The notes: a model not told the origin generated them from the sequence alone. DNA of 64,000 nt from UBA8337 sp963932545 (GCA_963932545.1 CAWVRH010000007.1:31320-95319); one strand, 5' to 3'. Counted from the first letter of the stretch, positions 9,404 through 17,785 are shown. Program-made: numbers and translations.

Positions 9404-9440
9404 CCCCGCGGCCATCTAGTATGGTCGCGGGGTTTTTTGT
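9404..9440 (+). terminator. Rho-independent terminator of hppA
   Basis: A 12-bp GC-rich stem (9404-9415 with 9421-9432, one G-U pair) around a five-base loop, followed by six T residues. It lies 28 bases after the hppA stop codon and would separate hppA from the downstream membrane protein gene. Confidence 0.92.
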
Positions 9441-9504
9441 TTACCTGTTTGGTTAACGAATCTTTTATGTTTAGGTAGGTATAAAGAAAAAAAGGGGAAC
9501 TGCC

Positions 9505-10035
9505 GTGAAAGCCTATTTTGAATATGCATCCAAAACGAGTGTGCTGATTTTCACTTTCGTTTTTACTTATTTATTTCTTTTGGTCATTTTTCCGTATTTC
9601 GCGGGCGATATAGCCAGTCTTGATGTTCGCCAAGATGGGTATGACTTTGCAGAAGTCATGGTCGCTCTGACAGGCTATGGCGAAGCCGGACGCTTGCGCT
9701 ATGCGTGGGTTAGCCCGACGCTAGATACGCTGTTTCCGATGGTCTACGTAAGCTTTTACGTTGGCATTCTGTATCGCTTTGCGCCTATGGATCGGTTGAA
9801 AGGCTTGGTTTATATCCCAATCCTTGGTGGGCTTATCGACTTGGCAGAGAACGCTCAGATTGTCGCGATGCTTTTGCAGTATCCAGATATTTCCATCGGG
9901 CAAGTGGAATGGGCCAACCGGTTTACCTTAACCAAGTGGGTCTTTTCCAGATTGTCGATGTTAATGGCCGTCATTGTGCTAGCTTTTGCGGCGCTGCAGG
10001 CGATCCATACTCGGTGGCAGAACCGCGCTTCCTAA
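9505..10035 (+). CDS. Hypothetical four-helix membrane protein
   Basis: 176 residues starting with GTG, supported by AAAGGGGAA eight bases upstream. Four hydrophobic segments are visible near residues 12-33, 75-95, 98-122 and 145-165, so this is an inner-membrane protein. I do not recognise the family. A conserved-looking stretch between the helices contains GYGEAGRLRYAWVSPTLDT and a loop with acid and aromatic residues. It has its own promoter space after the hppA terminator and is convergent with bamE, only 16 bases away. Confidence 0.75.
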   Translation: MKAYFEYASKTSVLIFTFVFTYLFLLVIFPYFAGDIASLDVRQDGYDFAEVMVALTGYGEAGRLRYAWVSPTLDTLFPMVYVSFYVGILYRFAPMDRLKGLVYIPILGGLIDLAENAQIVAMLLQYPDISIGQVEWANRFTLTKWVFSRLSMLMAVIVLAFAALQAIHTRWQNRAS

Positions 10036-10051
10036 CGCCTATCGCGGTGTT

Positions 10052-10555
10052 TTAAAAGTCACTGCCTGGCACATTGTCGCCAAAGCGACCTAGGTTGCCA
10101 AATATCTGACCCAGAACTGATAATTCCTGACCTTGGGTTTGCGTGGTGCGTTGGATGATTGGCACAATGATGCCATCGTCCAGCCCGTAGACCGCGAAAT
10201 CTTTTACTGTGTTATTGGCGGCGAAGTAAATCGCCAAGACTTTGCGCTCGACTTCTTTTGGCGCGCGATAGCTTTCCGTCACAAAGCGAGAGTTTACATA
10301 ATAAAAGGCATTGCCATTTAGCTTGGTTACCGTTGACGGCGTGCCAAAGCTATCCTGAACGGCTTGCATATTGGTGCGGCCTTTTTTCAAGCTGTCGATT
10401 TGGCGCTCATCAAAAACATAGCCGCGATTATCAATCACCGGGGCGCAAGCCTGTAAAGGCGCGAGCAGGGCAGCGAGAATCAACGCGCTCTGACTGGCGC
10501 GCCGAATGGGGTGTGACACTGTCTGTCTAATCTTTGCTTGTTCAATCAATCGCAT
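10052..10555 (-). CDS. bamE: Outer-membrane assembly lipoprotein BamE (SmpA/OmlA)
   Basis: 167 residues. A lipoprotein signal with lipobox ending at Cys37 (APLQAC) is preceded by a basic N-terminus. The mature part carries the SmpA/OmlA pattern: IDSLKKGRTNMQAVQDSFGT followed by a strand with YYVNSRF. BamE is a small periplasm-facing lipoprotein of the beta-barrel assembly machine. It is divergent from the bc1 chaperone gene with about 120 bases between, the arrangement commonly found in alphaproteobacteria. Confidence 0.9.
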   Translation of the reverse strand: MRLIEQAKIRQTVSHPIRRASQSALILAALLAPLQACAPVIDNRGYVFDERQIDSLKKGRTNMQAVQDSFGTPSTVTKLNGNAFYYVNSRFVTESYRAPKEVERKVLAIYFAANNTVKDFAVYGLDDGIIVPIIQRTTQTQGQELSVLGQIFGNLGRFGDNVPGSDF

Positions 10556-10679
10556 GATTTATAACCTATCTCAGATGGCTCGAAGGAGCAATGAATTGGG
10601 TAGCCAATCCAACGGCTGCTGGCAACCTAAAATATGAAAAACCACCAGAGTTTCCGCCCGCTCGGGCGAGGAGAGTATT

Positions 10680-11237
10680 ATGGGAATATTAGATTTTCTA
10701 TCGTTGCGCCGCAAAGCGCCCGATGTGTTGCCCGCCTATACAGCGATTATGGCGCAGGCGCGTCGGCCTGATTATTATGGCGCGGGACAAGTGCCGGATA
10801 GTTTTGATGGTCGGTTTGATTTTCTCGCCGCGCATGTGCATTTGGTGCTTCGTCGCTTGCGCACCGACGGGGTGGCTCGCGATGAAGTGGGGCAGGCTCT
10901 GTTTGATGTGTTCTTCCGCGATATGGACCAAGCGATGCGCGAATCTGGCGTTGGCGATTTGGGCGTCGGCAAAAGAATTCGCAAGATGGCGCAGGCTTTT
11001 TATGGCCGTGCAGCCGCCTATGACGAAGCCTTGGGCAAAGCAGCGCCTGCGCGAGCTACCAAGGCGGCCAAGGCACGCCTAGCTGCAGTGCTAACCCGCA
11101 ATCTATATCCAGACACGCCAGACTTGGCCGATGCAGAGAAGATGGTAGAGCTTGGTGATTATTTGTTAGAGTTAGAAAAGCAATTGGCAAAGCAGTCCCT
11201 TGAGGACATTTTGGCTGGCCAAGTTTTTGAAGGTTAG
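10680..11237 (+). CDS. Ubiquinol-cytochrome c chaperone (CBP3/UQCC1 family)
   Basis: 185 residues, helical and soluble. The pattern YYGAGQVPDSFDGRFDFLA followed by VHLVLRRLR and DVFFRDMDQAMRESGVGDLG matches the CBP3 family, whose mitochondrial members help cytochrome b assembly of the bc1 complex. GGCGAGGAGAG lies just upstream of the ATG. It is followed after 16 bases by the YceD/DUF177 gene, a pairing seen in many alphaproteobacteria. No bc1 genes are in this window. Confidence 0.9.
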   Translation: MGILDFLSLRRKAPDVLPAYTAIMAQARRPDYYGAGQVPDSFDGRFDFLAAHVHLVLRRLRTDGVARDEVGQALFDVFFRDMDQAMRESGVGDLGVGKRIRKMAQAFYGRAAAYDEALGKAAPARATKAAKARLAAVLTRNLYPDTPDLADAEKMVELGDYLLELEKQLAKQSLEDILAGQVFEG

Positions 11238-11253
11238 GTTTGAGGTATAAGCG

Positions 11254-11844
11254 ATGACGCAACTTCCCCACGATGATGAAACGGATTTTGAGCTTCCCTT
11301 TGGCGAGGGCGAAATGAGCGTTTTGGTTCGCCAAGACGGTGTGCCGCCATCTGGTAAGACCGTAAAACATACAGCCGACGACGATGTTTTGCTGGCTTTG
11401 GCAACGCGCTTGCAAGTTGAAGAAGTGGCGGCGTTAAGTTTTGAAGCCCTGCTGACACCGCTCGACAAATCTTGCTTGTTGGCGACCGGCAAAGTGCGGG
11501 GGCGGTTGCGCCAACTTTGTGGGGTGACGCTAGAGCCCTTGTGGACGGATGTTGAGCAAAGCTTCACGCTTGAGTTTCAGCCCGCCGAACGGGTGGCTAA
11601 ATATATGGTCCCCGAAGATGATTTCGATTCAGATTTGCCAGAGGCCATGCAAAATGGCGAGGCGGATGTTGGCGAGGCGATTACGCAAGTTTTTGCTATG
11701 GAAGTGCCAGCCTATCCGCGCGCACCGGACGTTTCGTTTGATGGCTATGGACAAAGCGAGGCGGAAATTAAAGCCGAAGATAAGCGCCCGTCGCCGTTTG
11801 CCGCTTTGGCGGGTTTGAAGTCCAGTCTCGAAGACGACGGCTAG
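11254..11844 (+). CDS. YceD/DUF177 family protein
   Basis: 196 residues. The central region (LTPLDKSCLLATGKVRGRLRQ, CGVTLEPL) fits the YceD/DUF177 family, which in many bacteria precedes rpmF and plsX; the E. coli member has been linked to 23S rRNA maturation. The second cysteine pair of some members is not obvious here. rpmF is not between this gene and plsX, as is common in alphaproteobacteria. An acidic C-terminus is visible. Function is inferred from family only. Confidence 0.82.
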   Translation: MTQLPHDDETDFELPFGEGEMSVLVRQDGVPPSGKTVKHTADDDVLLALATRLQVEEVAALSFEALLTPLDKSCLLATGKVRGRLRQLCGVTLEPLWTDVEQSFTLEFQPAERVAKYMVPEDDFDSDLPEAMQNGEADVGEAITQVFAMEVPAYPRAPDVSFDGYGQSEAEIKAEDKRPSPFAALAGLKSSLEDDG

Positions 11845-11927
11845 GTAACTTGAAGTTTTTGGCGAACTGGCGCATAAAAAACGCTTGTTAGTAAGATTTG
11901 GTGGAAGCCAGAATTTAAGGGGCTCTC

Positions 11928-12971
11928 GTGAGTAAAACCATAATAGCGATTGATGCAATGGGTGGCGATGTCGGGCCCGAAGTCACTATTCGAGGGCTGG
12001 TTCAAACGCATTTGGAGCGCCCCAATGCGGCTTTCTTATTGTTTGGCAACGAAGACGCCATCCAAGCAGAGCTGAGCCAACATAAATCGCTGCAAACCGT
12101 TTGCACGGTTCATCATTGCGAAAAAGAAGTGTCGATGGATGCCAAGCCGTCTGTCGCTTTGCGCCAAGGCCGCAAAGTATCGGGCATGTGGCGTGCCGTG
12201 GATGCGGTGAAACAAGGCGAGGCGCAAGCCTGCGTATCGGCGGGCAACACGGGCGCCTTAATGGCGATGGGCAAGGTGATCTTGCGCACTCTGCCGGGTA
12301 TTGAACGCCCCGCGATGGCGGCGATTTGGCCAACTGTGCGCGGCGAAAGCGTGGTGCTAGATGTGGGCGCTAATATTGGCGGCACGGCGGCGCATTATGC
12401 GCAATTCGCGGTTATGGGCGCTGCTTATGCGCGCACCGTTTTCGGCCTGTCCGAGCCTGAAATCGGCTTGTTGAATATTGGTGTTGAAGAAGTAAAAGGC
12501 ACGGATGAAGTGAGGGAGGCGGCTGAATTATTGACGCTGTCGAATTTGAACTTCAAAGGCTTTGTAGAAGGGGATGGCATCGGCCGTGGGGATGTGGATG
12601 TTGTGGTGACCGATGGGTTCACGGGCAATATCGCGCTGAAAACGGCAGAAGGAACGGCCCGCCAAATTGGCGAGTATTTGCGCCAAGCCATGGGCAGCTC
12701 CATCCTATCGAAGATTGGCTATGTTTTCGCCATGGGCGCCTTTAAAGCCTTGCGTAAGCGTATGGACCCAAATGCTGCCAATGGCGGCATGTTGCTAGGT
12801 TTGAACGGCGTTGTGGTGAAGAGCCATGGTGGCGCCGATGCGGATGGCTTTGCCACAGCCGTCGAAGTGGCTATTGAAGCGGCCGAGGCAGATATTCTGG
12901 GCGCGATTAGTTCGGATATTGAAACCATGCAAGCCTTATTAGATGACGCATGGGCACAGTCTTTAACTTAA
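11928..12971 (+). CDS. plsX: Phosphate acyltransferase PlsX
   Basis: 347 residues, GTG start preceded by AAGGGG. PlsX converts acyl-ACP to acyl-phosphate for the first step of phospholipid synthesis. The N-terminal IAIDAMGGDVGPE, the middle SAGNTGALMAMG and the later TDGFTGNIALKTAEGTA are diagnostic. It is followed 24 bases later by fabH, giving the widespread plsX-fabH pair, here extended by ihfA and a MerR regulator. Confidence 0.97.
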   Translation: MSKTIIAIDAMGGDVGPEVTIRGLVQTHLERPNAAFLLFGNEDAIQAELSQHKSLQTVCTVHHCEKEVSMDAKPSVALRQGRKVSGMWRAVDAVKQGEAQACVSAGNTGALMAMGKVILRTLPGIERPAMAAIWPTVRGESVVLDVGANIGGTAAHYAQFAVMGAAYARTVFGLSEPEIGLLNIGVEEVKGTDEVREAAELLTLSNLNFKGFVEGDGIGRGDVDVVVTDGFTGNIALKTAEGTARQIGEYLRQAMGSSILSKIGYVFAMGAFKALRKRMDPNAANGGMLLGLNGVVVKSHGGADADGFATAVEVAIEAAEADILGAISSDIETMQALLDDAWAQSLT

Positions 12972-12995
12972 CTTTTAAATAATAGGCGAGGTTTC

Positions 12996-13976
12996 ATGAG
13001 CCAAAAAACAAAAGTAATTGGTATCGGATCTTACCTGCCTGAAAAAATCGTCAGCAATGAGGATCTGACAAAAACTCTAGACACCAGTGATGAGTGGATT
13101 CAAAGCCGCTCGGGTATTCAGCAGCGCCATCAGGCCGCAGAAGATGAGACCACCTCTGATTTAGCGGTTCAGGCCGCGCAAGACGCTTTGGCAAATGCCA
13201 AGCTGAGCGTCGACGACATTGATTTGATTATCGTCGCCACGACAACTCCCGATTTGACGTTTCCGGCCACGGCGGCCTTGGTGCAGAAAAAACTAGGGAT
13301 GCGCCATGGCGCGGCTTTTGATGTGCAGGCAGTATGCTCTGGCTTTGTTTATGGTTTGAGTGTGGCCAGCGCTATGTTGGAAACTGGGCAAGCCAAACGC
13401 GCCTTGCTCATCGGTGCCGAAACCATGACCCGCTTGCTAGATATGGACGACCGAGGCACGGCCGTTTTGTTCGGCGATGGCGCAGGCGCGGTTGTGCTGG
13501 AGGGCTATGACGTGGCGCCAGACGAGCTAGACACAGCCAGCCATGTGATCGGCTCTTATTTGCGATCGGATGGGGAATTGTCGGACATTCTTTATGTCGA
13601 TGGTGGGCCCTCGACCACAGGCACAACGGGGTATCTTCGCATGCAGGGGCGTGAGGTCTATCGCCATGCGGTGGGCAATATTTCCGACGCAATCAACACG
13701 CTATTGCACCGTACAGGGATGGCCATCGCCGATGTCGATTGGTTTGTGCCGCATCAAGCGAATAAGCGCATCATCGATGGGGTCGCCAAAAAAATTGGCT
13801 TGCCGATTGAAAAGACGGTGGTCACCATTCACCAACATGCCAATACATCGGCAGCCTCTATTCCTTTGGCGCTATGCGAAATCGTTAGACAGGGCAAAGT
13901 AAAGCCAGGGGATATCATAATGCTGGAGGCCATGGGCGGAGGCCTGACTTGGGGCGCCAATCTTATTCGCTGGTAA
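12996..13976 (+). CDS. fabH: Beta-ketoacyl-ACP synthase III
   Basis: 326 residues. FabH condenses an acyl-CoA with malonyl-ACP to start fatty acid synthesis. The catalytic triad is visible: Cys114 (QAVCSGF), His near 252 (VPHQANKRI) and Asn near 282 (HQHANTSAAS). A C-terminal GGGLTWGANLIRW is the standard ending. AGGCGAGG lies upstream of the ATG. The conserved order plsX-fabH-ihfA-merR supports the assignment. Confidence 0.97.
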   Translation: MSQKTKVIGIGSYLPEKIVSNEDLTKTLDTSDEWIQSRSGIQQRHQAAEDETTSDLAVQAAQDALANAKLSVDDIDLIIVATTTPDLTFPATAALVQKKLGMRHGAAFDVQAVCSGFVYGLSVASAMLETGQAKRALLIGAETMTRLLDMDDRGTAVLFGDGAGAVVLEGYDVAPDELDTASHVIGSYLRSDGELSDILYVDGGPSTTGTTGYLRMQGREVYRHAVGNISDAINTLLHRTGMAIADVDWFVPHQANKRIIDGVAKKIGLPIEKTVVTIHQHANTSAASIPLALCEIVRQGKVKPGDIIMLEAMGGGLTWGANLIRW

Positions 13977-14059
13977 TAACCTTGCGTTAACGTTTTGTTT
14001 TTGCTTGCGTGACTTAAATCTCATGTGCTTATATTCATATATGGTCAGGGAGATTTACG

Positions 14060-14362
14060 GTGGGAAAAACGATTACGCGCGCTGATTTAAGTGAGGTTGT
14101 TTACAATACCGTTGGTCTTTCGCGAAGCGAGTCGGCTCAGATTGTGGAAACCGTTCTCGATCTTGTCTCGGATGCTTTGGTTCGTGGCGATGATGTTAAA
14201 CTTTCTTCTTTTGGGTCGTTTCTTGTGCGCCATAAAAATGGCCGCGTGGGACGCAATCCTAAAACCGGCGAAGAAGTGCCGATTGACCCACGCCGCGTTC
14301 TCAGCTTTCGCGCCAGTCATGTCCTCAAAAGTAAAATCAACAAAATGGCCGGCCTCGACTAG
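14060..14362 (+). CDS. ihfA: Integration host factor subunit alpha
   Basis: 100 residues with a GTG start. This HU/IHF-fold protein bends DNA as a heterodimer with IHF beta. The arm region GRNPKTGEEVPIDPRRVLSF is characteristic and the N-terminal TRADLSEVVY favours the alpha subunit. It follows fabH after an 83-base gap and precedes a MerR regulator by nine bases; pheT, its enterobacterial neighbour, is absent, as is usual for alphaproteobacteria. Confidence 0.96.
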   Translation: MGKTITRADLSEVVYNTVGLSRSESAQIVETVLDLVSDALVRGDDVKLSSFGSFLVRHKNGRVGRNPKTGEEVPIDPRRVLSFRASHVLKSKINKMAGLD

Positions 14363-14371
14363 GTCGATCGC

Positions 14372-14764
14372 ATGAGTGACACAAAATCAGAAACCGCCTT
14401 TCGAACCATTAGCGAGGTTGCGCAAGCCCTGACGCTCAAGCCACATGTGCTGCGCTTTTGGGAAAGCAAATTTGAACAAATCCAGCCGATGAAGCGCGCC
14501 AATGGGCGGCGCTATTATCGTCCTGAAGATGTGGCGCTCATCTCTGGCATCCAGCATTTATTGTACGAGCAGGGCATGACCATCAAGGGCGTGCAAAAGC
14601 TCATTAAGGATGAAGGCATTGCCAGCATTCGTGCGCAGCGCCAAGCTAGTCAGCAAAAGTCGACCGAAGGCACGCAGCTAACGCTAGAGCAACGCGGTCA
14701 ATTAGCGGCCGCACGCCAAAGCCTTCAGCAAGCGCAACTTTTACTCGCAGATAAAGACGCCTAG
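14372..14764 (+). CDS. MerR-family transcriptional regulator
   Basis: 130 residues. Residues 10-80 form a MerR winged helix-turn-helix (FRTISEVAQALTLKPHVLRF then RRYYRPEDVALISGIQHLL), followed by a Gln-rich helical tail (residues 85-130) that probably dimerises. No metal-binding cysteines are present, so this is not a metal sensor. It sits directly after ihfA, a constant position in alphaproteobacteria; the target genes are unknown. Confidence 0.9.
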   Translation: MSDTKSETAFRTISEVAQALTLKPHVLRFWESKFEQIQPMKRANGRRYYRPEDVALISGIQHLLYEQGMTIKGVQKLIKDEGIASIRAQRQASQQKSTEGTQLTLEQRGQLAAARQSLQQAQLLLADKDA

Positions 14765-14820
14765 TCTCAGCTTAAGCTGGCTTGCCTTTTGGCTCAAAAG
14801 CTTTTAGAAATTCCTCACGT

Positions 14821-14897
14821 CGGAGCGTAGCGCAGCCCGGTAGCGCACTTGTCTGGGGGACAAGGGGTCGTGGGTTCGAATCCCGCCGCTCCGACCA
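14821..14897 (+). tRNA. tRNA-Pro (anticodon GGG)
   Basis: A 77-base cloverleaf with a perfect 7-bp acceptor stem (CGGAGCG with CGCTCCG), discriminator A and encoded CCA. The anticodon stem CTTGT/ACAAG encloses CTGGGGG, giving anticodon GGG. The T-arm GTGGG-TTCGAAT-CCCGC is regular. Confidence 0.97.
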
Positions 14898-14907
14898 ATT
14901 CGATACC

Positions 14908-14929
14908 ATAAGTGGCCCCCGCTTATTTT
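14908..14929 (+). terminator. Possible terminator after tRNA-Pro(GGG)
   Basis: An 8-bp stem (14908-14915 with 14919-14926, one G-U pair) with a CCC loop and a short T run. It lies 10 bases after the tRNA and directly before the 26-residue peptide gene. The T tract is short, so termination would be partial. Confidence 0.45.
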
Positions 14930-14940
14930 GGAGAGAAAAA

Positions 14941-15021
14941 ATGACTTCTATTTTACCTATCGTAATTTTTATTGCGGCTATGTTTATTTTGAACATTATT
15001 CAGTTCGGCCGCCCAGACTAA
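14941..15021 (+). CDS. 26-residue single-pass membrane peptide
   Basis: A very short open frame, ATG to TAA, encoding a peptide that is almost entirely one hydrophobic helix (residues 4-21) with a polar QFGRPD end. It is supported by GGAGAG six bases upstream of the ATG and by a strong terminator 30 bases downstream, with a tRNA gene upstream, so it looks like a complete miniature gene. Small membrane peptides ending in a GR-D type tail are, to my recollection, annotated next to tRNA-Pro in other alphaproteobacteria, but I could not check this. The function is unknown. Confidence 0.55.
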   Translation: MTSILPIVIFIAAMFILNIIQFGRPD

Positions 15022-15052
15022 GCCTATCGTCTCTCATTTATGGAGACCGAAT

Positions 15053-15085
15053 AAAAGCCGCTTCCCTTCGGGAGCGGCTTTTTAT
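15053..15085 (+). terminator. Rho-independent terminator after the small peptide gene
   Basis: A long hairpin, AAAGCCGCTTCCC with GGGAGCGGCTTT (one bulged base) around a TTC loop, ending in a run of T residues. Because the left arm begins with A residues, it may also work on the minus strand for the DUF2842 gene. Confidence 0.88.
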
Positions 15086-15100
15086 TTTGAGCGTACTCTT

Positions 15101-15152
15101 CCTCGTCGGGGCTTATTCTTCCTCGTCGGGACTTATTCTGCCTCGTCGGGAC
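15101..15152. repeat. 20-bp tandem repeat, about 2.6 copies, at the 3' end of the DUF2842 gene
   Basis: Units start at 15101, 15121 and 15141, each beginning CCTCGTCGGG and differing by one or two bases. On the minus strand the unit holds the last codons and the stop codon of the DUF2842 gene; the repeats duplicate this end beyond the stop. Confidence 0.85.
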
Positions 15153-15390
15153 GTTGCATCCAATAAATAATCGCGCCCGCCGGAAGCACCCAAGCGATGC
15201 CGGTAACCAGATAAAACAAAAACTCGATTGCCTTATTGTCCGGAACGCCGCTCGTCACCGCCACGGTCATCACCAAGAGGGCGTAAAACACAATTAGGGC
15301 AAGCATGGCAACAAGGCCAATAAGTTTGCGCAAGCGCATAGGCAGCCAAGGTTTACGAAACGGTTTATTAGGTTTTTGAATATCTGTCAT
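15133..15390 (-). CDS. DUF2842 family small membrane protein
   Basis: 85 residues. Two membrane helices are visible (about residues 19-40 and 53-75) with a basic N-terminus (FRKPWLPMRLRK) and the ending WVLPAGAIIYWMQRPD, matching the alphaproteobacterial DUF2842 family of unknown function. A longer frame exists, but the ATG at 15390 gives the family N-terminus and leaves promoter space towards the divergent heme A synthase gene. The last codons lie in a 20-bp tandem repeat. Confidence 0.85.
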   Translation of the reverse strand: MTDIQKPNKPFRKPWLPMRLRKLIGLVAMLALIVFYALLVMTVAVTSGVPDNKAIEFLFYLVTGIAWVLPAGAIIYWMQRPDEAE

Positions 15391-15492
15391 GCTAAGTGGG
15401 TAGCACAAAAGCGGCAAGGCTTCCAAAGTGTAAAGCGCTCTAGCGATGTTTGGTCGCAAGGCGAGGGGGCGAAAACGCGGTATAACGCTCGC

Positions 15493-16551
15493 ATGACAGA
15501 AAAAGCACAAATCGATATCTCGCCCGCCGATCGGCAAATCGCCATGTGGCTATTCACGGTCGCTGGCTTCGTGGTTCTCATGGTGCTGGTTGGGGGGCTA
15601 ACGCGCCTTACCGATAGCGGCCTGTCGATTACCGAATGGGCGCCTATTCGCGGCGCCATTCCGCCGCTCTCCCATGCCGATTGGATGAGCGAGTTCAACA
15701 AATACCGACAAATCCCCGAATATCTGCTGGTTAATGCCGGTATGTCACTGGCCGAGTTTCAGTTCATCTATTGGTGGGAGTGGGGGCATCGCTTCTTGGG
15801 TCGCGTGGTCGGCTTGGTGTTTTTGCTGCCGTTCTTGGTGTTTCTCGTGCAAGGCAAAATCAGCCGCGCCCGCATGCCCGCCCTGTTGGGGCTTTTCGTA
15901 TTGGGCGGACTGCAAGGGTTTATGGGCTGGTATATGGTGGCCAGTGGCCTGACCGAAAGAGTGGACGTGAGCCAATACCGATTGGCCATGCACTTGGGAT
16001 TGGCTTTGATTATTTTCTGCTGCAGCGTTTGGTTGGCCTTGGGCTATCGGCGTGGAACGCAAAACCAAAACCCTCGCTCCACGACGATGCTCGTCGCGGG
16101 CGCCATTGTCGTTGTCGTGCTCCTGCAATCTTTGCTCGGCGCGCTGGTGGCGGGTTTGGATGCCGGCACCACTTATACCGATTGGCCGCGGATGGATGGC
16201 GATTTCATTCCGTCCGGCCTTTTGGCGCAGCAGCCGATCTGGCGTAATTTCTTCGAGAACATTCTAACCGTGCAATTCGATCACCGCATGGCCGCTTATG
16301 CCATCACCGCTTTGGTTGGCTGGCACATCTATAAAGTGCTAACCAGCCAAACCGATGTCCGCGTGCGCCAAAGCGCCATTGTCTTGGGCGGGGCGGTAAG
16401 CGTGCAAATCATCCTCGGCATACTTGCCTTAATATGGGCCGTGCCGATGGGCTTGGCGGCTGCGCACCAGCTTGGCGCCGTGGCGGTTTTGGCAACCGCA
16501 GTCACGCATTTGCACCTGTTGCGCTTTAAATCGCGCGAAAACAACGCGTAA
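15493..16551 (+). CDS. ctaA: Heme A synthase (COX15/CtaA)
   Basis: 352 residues and eight membrane helices in two four-helix halves. It oxidises heme O to heme A for cytochrome aa3 oxidases. Family motifs: GGLTRLTDSGLSITEWAPIR near residue 35, WWEWGHRFLGR near 95 with a heme-ligand histidine, LLGALVAGLDAGTTYTDWPR near 215, and FDHRMAAY near 260. The frame is open upstream, but the ATG at 15493 starts the expected N-terminus and does not invade the divergent gene. No oxidase subunits are in this window. Confidence 0.95.
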   Translation: MTEKAQIDISPADRQIAMWLFTVAGFVVLMVLVGGLTRLTDSGLSITEWAPIRGAIPPLSHADWMSEFNKYRQIPEYLLVNAGMSLAEFQFIYWWEWGHRFLGRVVGLVFLLPFLVFLVQGKISRARMPALLGLFVLGGLQGFMGWYMVASGLTERVDVSQYRLAMHLGLALIIFCCSVWLALGYRRGTQNQNPRSTTMLVAGAIVVVVLLQSLLGALVAGLDAGTTYTDWPRMDGDFIPSGLLAQQPIWRNFFENILTVQFDHRMAAYAITALVGWHIYKVLTSQTDVRVRQSAIVLGGAVSVQIILGILALIWAVPMGLAAAHQLGAVAVLATAVTHLHLLRFKSRENNA

Positions 16552-16592
16552 TCATACGGTAAATAAATACCAAAATAATAAGCCATTGTTTT

Positions 16593-16601
16593 TGCTATAT
16601 A
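16593..16601 (+). promoter_or_regulatory. Possible extended -10 promoter element for rplM-rpsI
   Basis: TG-C-TATATA forms an extended -10 hexamer about 100 bases before the rplM start in a 150-base gap. There is no clear -35 box, so this is a weak prediction based on sequence pattern only. Confidence 0.3.
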
Positions 16602-16702
16602 AAAACACCTAAAACGCACTTGCTTTCGGGGCTGAGGCCACGTAAAACACGTTCAACATCTAATAAGGGGCCTAATGTTGGGCTTTTGGATAGGAAATAG
16701 TT

Positions 16703-17164
16703 ATGAAGACTTATTCTGCGAAACCGTCTGATATTGAGAAAAAGTGGATTCTCATTGATGCCGAGAACTTGGTTGTCGGTCGCCTGGCAGCTGTGATTGC
16801 GTCGCGCTTGCGCGGCAAACACCTGCCGACTTTCACGCCGCATATGGATACGGGCGATCACGTCATTGTTATCAATGCTGAGAAAGTGAAATTCACGGGT
16901 AAAAAATTGTCCGACAAGAAATATTATCGTCACACGGGATATCCCGGCGGTATTAAAGAGACGACTCCGGAGAAAGTGCTGGAAGGCAAATTCCCAGAGC
17001 GCCTTGTTGAAATGGCAGTGAAACGCATGTTGCCACGTGGCCCAATGGCCCGTCAGCAGTTCAGCAATTTAAAAGTCTATGCAGGCCCTGAGCATCCCCA
17101 TGTTGCTCAGTCTCCAGAAATTCTGGACGTCGCATCGATGAACACTAAGAATGTGAGGGCATAG
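16703..17164 (+). CDS. rplM: 50S ribosomal protein L13
   Basis: 153 residues. Recognised from WILIDAENLVVGRLAAVIAS near the N-terminus, HIDxGD-like HMDTGDHVIVINAEKVKFTG, and the MLPRGPMARQQFSNLKVY block. It starts with GGAAATAGTT upstream and its stop is two bases before the rpsI ATG, the universal rplM-rpsI pair. Confidence 0.98.
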   Translation: MKTYSAKPSDIEKKWILIDAENLVVGRLAAVIASRLRGKHLPTFTPHMDTGDHVIVINAEKVKFTGKKLSDKKYYRHTGYPGGIKETTPEKVLEGKFPERLVEMAVKRMLPRGPMARQQFSNLKVYAGPEHPHVAQSPEILDVASMNTKNVRA

Positions 17165-17166
17165 GT

Positions 17167-17697
17167 ATGTCGGATACAGTAGAAACACCGGTAGAAAATA
17201 CCGACACAGCGCTTAGCTACGCCCTTGAAGGCGCAGCCAGCGTAGATGGCAGCGTAACGGCCGAAACCGTTGCCGCTCCTGCCGCGCCCGTCGAGCCACA
17301 AATTGACGAGCATGGCCGTGCCTATGCAACTGGCAAACGTAAGAATGCCATTGCTCGGGTTTGGATTAAACCAGGCACCGGACTGATTACGGTAAATGGA
17401 AAAACCGAAGAAGTTTTCTTCGCCCGTCCTGTGTTGCGCATGATTTTGCGTCAACCTCTCATCGCTGCTGAGCGCAATGGCCAATTTGATGTGGTCGCGA
17501 CGGTAAGTGGTGGCGGTCTGTCGGGTCAAGCTGGTGCGGTGCGTCATGGTATTTCCAAGTCGCTGACGTATTATGAACCCGGTCTTCGCGGTGTTCTCAA
17601 AAGCGGTGGCTTCCTGACACGCGATAGCCGTGTTGTAGAACGTAAGAAATATGGTCGTGCCAAAGCGCGTCGTAGCTTCCAGTTCTCTAAACGCTAG
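17167..17697 (+). CDS. rpsI: 30S ribosomal protein S9 with N-terminal extension
   Basis: 176 residues. The S9 core starts near residue 53 (YATGKRKNAIARVWIKPG) and ends in the expected RRSFQFSKR tail that reaches the decoding site. Residues 1-50 form an acidic, Ala/Val-rich extension not found in E. coli S9; such extensions occur in alphaproteobacteria. A terminator follows 23 bases after the stop. Confidence 0.98.
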   Translation: MSDTVETPVENTDTALSYALEGAASVDGSVTAETVAAPAAPVEPQIDEHGRAYATGKRKNAIARVWIKPGTGLITVNGKTEEVFFARPVLRMILRQPLIAAERNGQFDVVATVSGGGLSGQAGAVRHGISKSLTYYEPGLRGVLKSGGFLTRDSRVVERKKYGRAKARRSFQFSKR

Positions 17698-17720
17698 GTC
17701 TTTTGCCTTTTACGAAAAGA

Positions 17721-17747
17721 AAAAGGGACCTTTTGGTCCCTTTTTTT
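17721..17747 (+). terminator. Rho-independent terminator of rplM-rpsI
   Basis: Stem AAAGGGACC with GGTCCCTTT, a four-base T loop and seven T residues. It is well placed behind the ribosomal protein operon and before the fabZ gene. Confidence 0.93.
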
Positions 17748-17785
17748 GTTATGTAGAAAGAACATAATAGAAGAGAGATTCGAAG

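Noticed and set aside
14772..14996. Minus-strand open frame with SERRDSNPRPLVPQT over tRNA-Pro(GGG)
   Set aside because: This is the well-known false protein produced by reading a proline tRNA backwards; the tRNA cloverleaf is perfect.
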